Assembly: GCF_001552655.1 (NCBI RefSeq)
Contig: NZ_BCRP01000021.1
Location: 1 to 44,448, forward strand
DNA from: Alicyclobacillus kakegawensis NBRC 103104
GTDB lineage: Bacteria > Bacillota > Bacilli > Alicyclobacillales > Alicyclobacillaceae
Reading direction: 5' to 3'
Length of the DNA: 44,448 bases
Of this stretch, positions 38,717-44,448 are shown in pieces. The notes under the pieces were generated by a model that did not search any database, was not told where the DNA came from, and saw only the letters and a list, made by a program, of their open reading frames with translations. How positions within the stretch are numbered: position 1 is the first letter of the stretch; the number at the start of each line of letters is the position of its first letter. The translations under genes and the position numbers were made by a program.

Positions 38717-39961
38717 GTGGCAAGCGGCTCTATCAATTCTATCAATAAGGAACGGTTATGGTCCCGTTTGATGCGATTGGCTGAGATTGGCCGCCAGGCG
38801 TCTGGCGGGGTGACGCGGATGTCGTTTACGCGCGAAGAGCGCATGGCGAAGGACCTGGTCGCCGCCTGGATGCGGGACGCGGGGTTGTCGGTGCGGGAGG
38901 ACGCGGTGGGCAACTTGATTGGCCGGCTGGACGGTATCCATCCAGACGCGCCTGTGGTGCTGGCGGGTTCCCATCTCGATTCGGTGCCAAACGGCGGCAA
39001 CTTCGATGGGCCCCTGGGTGTGCTGGGAGCCTTGGAGGCGGTCCAGACAATCCGGGAACAGGGCATATCCCACATCCACCCCATTGAGGTCATCGCCTTT
39101 ACCGATGAAGAGGGCGCCCGCTTCCGCTTTGGGATGATTGGCAGCCGGGCCCTGGCGGGAACGTTGACAGCGGATCATCTGCAGGCGCAGGATGCGGACG
39201 GGGTGACGGTAGCCGCGGCGATGCGGTCTGTCGGGCTGTCTCCGGACCAGGTCCGCACCGCCGCGCGGGCGGCCGGATCGGTCAAGGCGTACGTGGAGTT
39301 GCACATCGAACAGGGGCGTGTGCTGGAGGCGGCGAATCTGCCGGCGGGCATCGTCACCGGCATCGCGGGTCCGTTATGGCTGCGGTTTCGCGTCTTGGGA
39401 GAGGCTGGCCATGCCGGAACGACACCGATGCGGATGCGCAAGGACGCGCTGGCCGCCGCAGCGCAGGTAGTGACGGCGGTGGAGACGGCGGCTGCCGGAC
39501 AGGAGCGGACCGTGGCCACGGTGGGCCAGTTGGCGGTGAGTCCGGGTGGGGTAAACATCATCCCGGGATGCGCCGAGTTTACGCTCGACCTGCGTGACAC
39601 GGACGAGCGGGTGCGAGACGAAGTGGAGCGCCACATCCGCCAACAGGCCGAGGCCATCTGCGCCCAGCGCGGGCTGCGCTTGGAAATAGAGGAATTGCAA
39701 CGGGTGCCCCCGGTGTCCTGCTCGGCCTGGCTGCAGGAGGAGATGGCCACCTGCGCCCGGGAGATGGGCATCCAGCCCCTGTCCTTACCCAGCGGCGCCG
39801 GCCACGACGGCATGCAGTTGGCCGGTCTTTGTCCAATCGGGATGCTGTTTGTCCGCTCCAAAAACGGCATCAGCCACCAGCCGGAGGAGTGGAGTTCTCC
39901 GGAGGATTGCGCAATCGGCGTGGAACTGTTGTACCGGACGCTGGTGCGCGTGGCGAATTGA
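38717..39961 (+). CDS. M20-family amidohydrolase (N-carbamoyl-L-amino acid hydrolase/allantoate amidohydrolase type)
   Basis: This 414-residue zinc enzyme belongs to the hydantoinase/carbamoylase branch of peptidase family M20. The metal-binding motifs are GSHLDSVPNGGNFDGPLGV, AFTDEEGARF, ELHIEQG and, at the end, NGISHQPEEW; GEAGHAGTTPM is in the dimerisation lid. It probably hydrolyses an N-carbamoyl or ureido substrate. The neighbours give no hint which one (carbamoyl amino acid, allantoate or ureidoglycolate). The GTG start at 38717 has GCGGGGGG upstream. It converges on the oligopeptidase gene, with a hairpin between them. Confidence 0.87.
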   Translation: MASGSINSINKERLWSRLMRLAEIGRQASGGVTRMSFTREERMAKDLVAAWMRDAGLSVREDAVGNLIGRLDGIHPDAPVVLAGSHLDSVPNGGNFDGPLGVLGALEAVQTIREQGISHIHPIEVIAFTDEEGARFRFGMIGSRALAGTLTADHLQAQDADGVTVAAAMRSVGLSPDQVRTAARAAGSVKAYVELHIEQGRVLEAANLPAGIVTGIAGPLWLRFRVLGEAGHAGTTPMRMRKDALAAAAQVVTAVETAAAGQERTVATVGQLAVSPGGVNIIPGCAEFTLDLRDTDERVRDEVERHIRQQAEAICAQRGLRLEIEELQRVPPVSCSAWLQEEMATCAREMGIQPLSLPSGAGHDGMQLAGLCPIGMLFVRSKNGISHQPEEWSSPEDCAIGVELLYRTLVRVAN

Positions 39962-39962
39962 A

Positions 39963-40005
39963 GCATCCGCCGCTCGCATTGACAGCACAGGCGAACGGCG
40001 GACGC
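39963..40005. terminator. Hairpin between convergent genes, possible bidirectional terminator
   Basis: TCCGCCG-c-TCGC (39966-39977) pairs with GCGA-a-CGGCGGA (39991-40002), 11 base pairs with one internal mismatch and a 13-base loop. It fills the 45 bases between the amidohydrolase and oligopeptidase stops. No long T-run is present on either side, so efficiency is uncertain. Confidence 0.5.
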
Positions 40006-40006
40006 A

Positions 40007-42085
40007 TTACGCCCTCCGTCCAGCCTGGACTCCCAGGTTTGACGCCGTGCCCGCGCCGATTTTGTCCAACAGGAAGGCGTACATCTCGGCTAACTCGCGC
40101 AGCTGGTTGAGCCGACCGGAGGAGCCAAAGTGGCCCGCCCCCATGTGCGTCTTGAGCACCAATACGTGGTCGTCCGTCTTCATGGCGCGCAGCCGCGCCA
40201 CCCATTTCGCCGGTTCCCAATAGCCCACGCGCGGGTCATTCAGGCCGGCGGTCACAAACAGGTGCGGATAGGGTTTGGCTTCCACGTTATCGTACGGGCT
40301 GTATGATTTCATGTATTCATAGTACCTCTTGTCAGCTGGGTTTCCCCACTCGTCCCACTCCAGGGTCGTCAACGGGATGGTCTCATCGAGCATCGTCGTG
40401 ATCACGTCGACGAACGGAACCAACGCGGCCATGGCTGAGAACAGACTTCCTTCCAGGTTGGCCACCGCACCCATCAGCAGGCCGCCCGCGCTGCCGCCGT
40501 ACGCGGCCAGACGTTCAGGCGCCGTATAGCCGTTCTCTATCAGGTGCCGGGCCACCGCGGCGAAGTCGGTGAAGGTGTTGCGTTTGGAGAGCAATTTGCC
40601 GTCCTCATACCACTGCCAGCCCATTTCCGATCCGCCCCGGACCTGTGCATACGCCAGCATCACCCCACGGTCGAGCAGCGGCAACAGGGTCGCCCGAAAG
40701 TGAGGGTCTGTGTTCACACCGTACGATCCGTACCCGTTCAGAATCAACGGCGCCGGTCCGGCGGCTCTGGCGTCACGGCGGTACACGACGGCCAGCGGTA
40801 CCATCGTGCCGTCCTCGGCTGTCGCCCACAGCCGCTCCTGGTGGTAGGCCGCTGGGTCATAGTCACCCGGAACTTCGGCCTGTTGCAGGACCGTCCGAGT
40901 GAGGGCTTTTGTGTCGAGCGCCAGAGTGGTGCGCGGGGTCAGCAGGGATTGGTACTCAATCAGCACCTCCGTTGTATGGTAGCTGCGGTTGGCTCCCAGG
41001 CGCACAGTGTAAATGGGCTCCTCCCATTCCAGGCGCCGCAGAGCGCCCTCGCGGTAGACCCAGACTTGGGTCAGGCCCTCCTCCCGCCCGCTAAGGAAGA
41101 GTGCATCCTGAAACGGGTGCAGTCCTGTCAGATAGCGCCGTTCGTCATAGGGGAACAGGTCCCGGGGAGCCGTCGAACGGTCGACCGGGCAGGTGAGGAC
41201 GCGGAAGTTGGTCGCCTCCTCATTGGTCAGGATGAGGAACTGGTCTTGCCAGTGCTCGAGCGTGTATTCGACGCCGGGGGCACGCGTCCGAAAGAGGGTC
41301 CATTCCGCCAGCGGATCGTCCGCCGGCAGGTAGCGGACCTCGCTGGTGGTTTTGGACGCCGAAATGAGAAACAGGTATCGTCCGCTCCGCGACTTGTCCA
41401 GATCGAGGGAGAACGTGGGGTCGGCCTCTTCGTAGAGCATTGCATCCGCGTCTCCTCCCACCTCGTGACGCCACAGGCGGAACGGGCGCTGCGTGTCATC
41501 CACGGTCAGGTAGAACAGCCACCTGCCGGTTGCATCCCACTCCACGCTGTTGTGCAGAAACACGTTAGGGATGCTATCATGCAGCTCCTGGCCGCTGGAC
41601 AAGTCGCGGACGTGCAGGGTGCACCTGTCGGTGCCGTCGCGATTCACCAGGTAGGCCAGACGCCTTCCGTCCGGGCTGACGCGCAGGGTGGTCACACTCA
41701 GGTAGCCGCCGTCGGTGGCCAATTCGTTGACATCCAGTACGATTTCCTCGTCAGCCTCAGGCAAATGCGCCCGCGAGGCGGCCCGTTTGCGTGCGTAGAT
41801 GGGGTATTGCTTCGACTTTTCCGCCCGCACGTAATAAAAAAACTCCCCGTCCTGAACGGGGACCTGCTCTTCGACGTCCGGGATGCGCTCTGTCATCTCT
41901 GCGAAAAGCGCGTCGACAAGCGGCCCCAGCGGGCGCATCTGCTCCTGGTAATAGGCGTTCTCCGCTTCCAGGTAAGCGATGACGTCCGGGTTTTCCCGAT
42001 TGCGCAGCCAGTAGTAATCATCAGGCCGCGTGTCGCCGTGCAGGCGGTGAGGATGGGGAATCCGCTTGGCTTTGGGTGATTCCAT
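40007..42085 (-). CDS. ptrB: Oligopeptidase B (prolyl oligopeptidase family S9A)
   Basis: This 692-residue cytoplasmic serine peptidase has an N-terminal seven-bladed propeller that limits access and a C-terminal alpha/beta hydrolase domain. The nucleophile is Ser532 in AYGGSAGG, matching E. coli OpdB. The aspartate is in GLNDPRVGYWEPAKW and the histidine in HMGAGHFGSSGR. MGWQWYEDGKLLSKRNTFTDF is typical of the family. It should cut short peptides after basic residues. AGGAGG lies six bases before ATG 42085 on the minus strand. It is monocistronic, and no signal peptide is present. Strong identification. Confidence 0.93.
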   Translation of the reverse strand: MESPKAKRIPHPHRLHGDTRPDDYYWLRNRENPDVIAYLEAENAYYQEQMRPLGPLVDALFAEMTERIPDVEEQVPVQDGEFFYYVRAEKSKQYPIYARKRAASRAHLPEADEEIVLDVNELATDGGYLSVTTLRVSPDGRRLAYLVNRDGTDRCTLHVRDLSSGQELHDSIPNVFLHNSVEWDATGRWLFYLTVDDTQRPFRLWRHEVGGDADAMLYEEADPTFSLDLDKSRSGRYLFLISASKTTSEVRYLPADDPLAEWTLFRTRAPGVEYTLEHWQDQFLILTNEEATNFRVLTCPVDRSTAPRDLFPYDERRYLTGLHPFQDALFLSGREEGLTQVWVYREGALRRLEWEEPIYTVRLGANRSYHTTEVLIEYQSLLTPRTTLALDTKALTRTVLQQAEVPGDYDPAAYHQERLWATAEDGTMVPLAVVYRRDARAAGPAPLILNGYGSYGVNTDPHFRATLLPLLDRGVMLAYAQVRGGSEMGWQWYEDGKLLSKRNTFTDFAAVARHLIENGYTAPERLAAYGGSAGGLLMGAVANLEGSLFSAMAALVPFVDVITTMLDETIPLTTLEWDEWGNPADKRYYEYMKSYSPYDNVEAKPYPHLFVTAGLNDPRVGYWEPAKWVARLRAMKTDDHVLVLKTHMGAGHFGSSGRLNQLRELAEMYAFLLDKIGAGTASNLGVQAGRRA

Positions 42086-42299
42086 AAAATTCCTCCTGTC
42101 CGGGTCAGAGTCGTGTTTTCATTCTCTTACTATACCGCGGATGCCTTGGCACATCGAGGCAAATCGTTTGGGTTTGAACAGCGCTCCCATAACAGCGGAT
42201 TGGCGAGCCTGACACCGCGAGACAAACAGATGGGCTAGCGTCCAGGTCCCGGTGCGTTATATCCTGAGTACCAGGAGAAGCGCAGGGGAGGGTCTAAAG

Positions 42300-43370
42300 A
42301 TGCAGGCTTACTTACGCGAAGTGGCGCGCGGGCCAAAGGGCGCACGGGACCTGGAGGTGGAGGCAGCCTACGAAGCGGCCTGTGCGATTTTGGACGGACA
42401 GGCCACAGACGCGCAAATTGGGGCTTTTTTGGTGGCCCTGCGCTTGAAGGGAGAGAGTGTGGACGAGCTGGCCGCTTTGACCCGGGCGCTCAGGGAAAGA
42501 TCGGCTGCCGCGGGCATGGAAGCGTGCTCCGGACCGGTGCTGTCGGCGGTACCCGGCGTGCTCGATTGCGCCGGCCCGTACGACGGGCGGGCGCATAGCT
42601 TCGCGGCCACCGTGCCGGTGGCGGTTGTCCTGGCCGCGCTCGGCGTGCCGGTGTTCTTGCATGCGTCGGCGTCCCTGCCGCCCAAATACGGGGTGACGCT
42701 GCTGGACATTTGGCGCGCCCTGCGGCTGGCGCCCGCACATGCGTCCCCGGTGGCGGATGAAACTCCGAGCCCAGACCGGCTGGCCGCACAGCTGGCGGAG
42801 GCGCGCGTGGTCTTGGCGGATACCGAGCGATGGTGCCCGGCGCTCGCTCGCTTGCGGCCGCTGCGTCAACAGCTGGGGGTTCGCACAGCCCTCAACACGG
42901 CGGAGAAATTTCTGAACCTGAGTCAGGCGGAGTTTCTGGTGGTTGGGGTGTTCCATGGCGCCGCCGTCGAGAAGGCCGCCGACCTCGCCCTGCGACTGGA
43001 CGGGCGCAGCGTGCTGGTGGTGCAGGGAGTGGACGGATCGGAAGACGTGCCGACGCACCGGGTCTCACAGGTGTGCCGGATTCAGGGCGGAAAGATAGAA
43101 AAATTGCTGGTGAACCCTGCCGACTTGGGCGTACAGGCACCCTGCCCACGCGTCGAGTGGTCTGTTTCCGACCAAGCGCGCGCGATTGCGGACGTACTGC
43201 AAGACCCACAGCACCCATGGCGGGCCATGGTGGTGTTGAACGCCGGAATTCGGCTGTGGCACGTGGGTCGGTGCGAAGACATCCGCGAGGGAATCGAACG
43301 GGTGAGGGAGTGTCTCGACTCCGGGGAAGCCTGGGAACAATTTCAAGCGATGCAACTGGATAAGTCTTGA
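42300..43370 (+). CDS. TrpD-like glycosyltransferase family 3 protein, atypical
   Basis: This 356-residue protein has the anthranilate phosphoribosyltransferase fold: an N-terminal helical domain (AYEAACAILDGQATDAQIGAFLVALRLKGES) and a nucleoside phosphorylase-like alpha/beta domain (TALNTAEKFLNLSQAEFLVVGVFH, VVQGVDGSEDVPTHRVSQV). The PRPP-binding GTGGD loop of true TrpD is replaced by DCAGPYDGRAHSF. This points to the TrpD2/YbiB-like group, whose members bind nucleic acid or have no known reaction. No other tryptophan genes are nearby. ATG 42300 has GGGGAGGG upstream. Treat as a paralogue of unknown function. Confidence 0.75.
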   Translation: MQAYLREVARGPKGARDLEVEAAYEAACAILDGQATDAQIGAFLVALRLKGESVDELAALTRALRERSAAAGMEACSGPVLSAVPGVLDCAGPYDGRAHSFAATVPVAVVLAALGVPVFLHASASLPPKYGVTLLDIWRALRLAPAHASPVADETPSPDRLAAQLAEARVVLADTERWCPALARLRPLRQQLGVRTALNTAEKFLNLSQAEFLVVGVFHGAAVEKAADLALRLDGRSVLVVQGVDGSEDVPTHRVSQVCRIQGGKIEKLLVNPADLGVQAPCPRVEWSVSDQARAIADVLQDPQHPWRAMVVLNAGIRLWHVGRCEDIREGIERVRECLDSGEAWEQFQAMQLDKS

Positions 43371-43380
43371 TATAAACGCT

Positions 43381-43417
43381 GGGGGCGGCCAGCCGTGGGG
43401 CCAGCCGCCTCTTCTTT
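43381..43417. terminator. Possible terminator after the TrpD-like gene
   Basis: GGCGGC (43384-43389) pairs with GCCGCC (43404-43409), extendable by three outer pairs including wobbles, and is followed by TCTTCTTT on the plus strand. It lies ten bases after the stop and faces the convergent aldo/keto reductase gene. Confidence 0.45.
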
Positions 43418-43468
43418 CCTTCAGCGGGAACGGGCCCCCGGCGCCTCACATTTCCCACAGCGCAACGG

Positions 43469-44299
43469 TCAGAAGTTGAAGTTGTCTGGATCCGCCCCGA
43501 AACGGTGGTTCTGGTTCAGTCCGTCGATTTTTTGCATGTCCTCTGCCGACAGTTCAAAGTCGAAGACGCCCGCGTTTTCCACAATGCGGTTTTCATGCAC
43601 CGACTTGGGAATGGTCACGACCTCGTTCTGCAAATCCCAGCGCAGCACGATTTGCGCCGGGGTCTTGCCGTACTTGTGGGCCAGGTCGGCCAGCAGCGGC
43701 TGATTCAAGTTGCCCTGCATCAGGGGGCTCCAAGCTTCCAATTGGATGTTGTGCTGCTTGCAGAACGCGTGCAGCTCTTTTTGCGTCAAGAGGGGATGGT
43801 ATTCCACCTGGTTGACCATCGGGACAATTTGGCTGTCCGCCATCAGGTCTTCCAGGTGGTGAATTTGAAAATTGCTCACGCCGATGGCGCGGACAACCCC
43901 GTCTTGGTAGAGCTTCTCGAGCGCCTTCCAGGTGTCCTTGTATTTCCCTTTGACCGGCCAGTGAATCAGGTACAAATCCACATATTCGAAGCCGAGCCGC
44001 TGGCGGCTTGCCTCAAAGGCCCGCAGGGTGCTGTCGTAACCCTGGTCCGAGTTCCAGACTTTTGTGGTGACGAACACCTCCTCACGCGCCACACCCGACT
44101 CGCGGATGGCCTTGCCCACGCCGGTTTCGTTGCCGTACACGGCCGCTGTATCCACATGGCGGTACCCGTGCCTAAGCGCGGCTTTCACCGCCTGTTCCAC
44201 TTCTTCGCCGTCCTTGGCCTGCCAGACACCAAGCCCAAACCACGGCATCTGGACACCGTTGTGCAGCACCGTGGCGTCTGCGAGATGACGAGCTACCAT
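43469..44299 (-). CDS. Aldo/keto reductase
   Basis: This is a NADPH-dependent reductase of about 276 residues in the AKR5-type group. The catalytic tetrad is visible: Asp in [11 protein letters not shown] with its Tyr, Lys in VFVTTKVWN, and His in YLIHWP. The coenzyme-binding [13 protein letters not shown] lies near the C-terminus. It reduces aldehydes or keto compounds such as 2,5-diketogluconate or methylglyoxal; the precise substrate cannot be told. ATG 44299 has GGGAGG nine bases upstream on the minus strand. ATG 44305 and TTG 44308 are in frame but too close to the ribosome site. It is apparently monocistronic. Confidence 0.9.
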   Translation of the reverse strand: MVARHLADATVLHNGVQMPWFGLGVWQAKDGEEVEQAVKAALRHGYRHVDTAAVYGNETGVGKAIRESGVAREEVFVTTKVWNSDQGYDSTLRAFEASRQRLGFEYVDLYLIHWPVKGKYKDTWKALEKLYQDGVVRAIGVSNFQIHHLEDLMADSQIVPMVNQVEYHPLLTQKELHAFCKQHNIQLEAWSPLMQGNLNQPLLADLAHKYGKTPAQIVLRWDLQNEVVTIPKSVHENRIVENAGVFDFELSAEDMQKIDGLNQNHRFGADPDNFNF

Positions 44300-44448
44300 T
44301 GACATCAACCTCCCAGGTGTGGGACTTGCGGCAGATAGACCGCGCAGTCTCTACTTTAATCCACAATCCCCAGTAGATTCAAGCACATCTCAGAGCGTAG
44401 TTGACAGTCAAAACGCATACTGACTATATTGAACTTAACGTATGTATG

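Noticed and set aside
40544-42079. A 511-codon plus-strand frame opposite oligopeptidase B
   Set aside because: It is a shadow of the peptidase gene, which has a complete catalytic triad and a good ribosome site. The antisense product matches nothing.
1-44448. CRISPR arrays, tRNA or rRNA genes, prophage or plasmid functions
   Set aside because: No regularly spaced repeats, cloverleaf-like sequences, ribosomal RNA motifs, integrases, phage structural genes or replication initiators were seen.

Overview
The window reads as chromosome of a fairly GC-rich, Gram-positive member of the Bacilli. Start codons are mostly preceded by strong AGGAGG-type ribosome sites, promoters match the SigA consensus, and GTG/TTG starts are common. 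The gene content (APS-type sulfate reduction, homoprotocatechuate meta-cleavage, aerobic CO dehydrogenase) would suit an Alicyclobacillus/Kyrpidia-type aerobe. That placement is inferred from gene content and style, not from a marker gene. I see no rRNA, tRNA, CRISPR array or intact insertion sequence.

Layout. (1) 10-2331: an alpha-xylosidase (GH31). (2) 2774-5326: acetyl-CoA synthetase plus an acetate transporter, closed by a good terminator. (3) 5594-12353: an assimilatory sulfate reduction operon. It holds APS reductase, a TauE-type permease, ATP sulfurylase, sulfite reductase, a SUMT methyltransferase with a HemD-like tail, and a sirohydrochlorin chelatase, so siroheme supply sits beside its consumer. 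There is no APS kinase, which fits direct APS reduction. (4) 12462-25207: an aromatic catabolic block. A divergent IclR regulator is followed by flavin reductase, CHMS dehydrogenase, HpaB-type monooxygenase, homoprotocatechuate 2,3-dioxygenase, a DapA-type lyase, a Rieske ferredoxin, two FAH-family proteins and CHM isomerase. A P450, an MFS permease and a GntR/FCD regulator follow. Together these can take 4-hydroxyphenylacetate, or a related aromatic, toward pyruvate and a semialdehyde. (5) 25331-27283: an AT-richer S66 peptidase, a 327-base gene-poor stretch and a GNAT acetyltransferase.

(6) 27231-37841: an aerobic carbon monoxide dehydrogenase locus. A GAF-domain histidine kinase and a LuxR-type response regulator diverge from coxM-coxS-coxL. 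CoxL carries the form I signature AYRCSFR, so this is a true Mo-Cu CO dehydrogenase and not a generic xanthine-dehydrogenase relative. Downstream come an XdhC/CoxF-like protein fused to a YHS metal-binding domain, then coxG, coxD and coxE, with a convergent coxI/XdhC gene. Next, at 38098-38625, is a small Met/His-rich membrane protein. (7) 38717-44299: an M20 amidohydrolase, oligopeptidase B, an atypical TrpD-like protein and an aldo/keto reductase.

The most interesting part is the CO locus. The kinase's GAF domain has a motif resembling the heme-binding GAF of mycobacterial DevS/DosT, including the histidine that ligates heme there. A perfect 16-base palindrome is centred about 42 bases upstream of the predicted coxM transcription start, which is a classic activator position. 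The YHS fusion and the Met/His-rich membrane protein are candidates for metal, possibly copper, supply to the Mo-Cu site. A second lead is the shared element TATATGAT in three promoter regions of the aromatic block, including that of the GntR gene itself.
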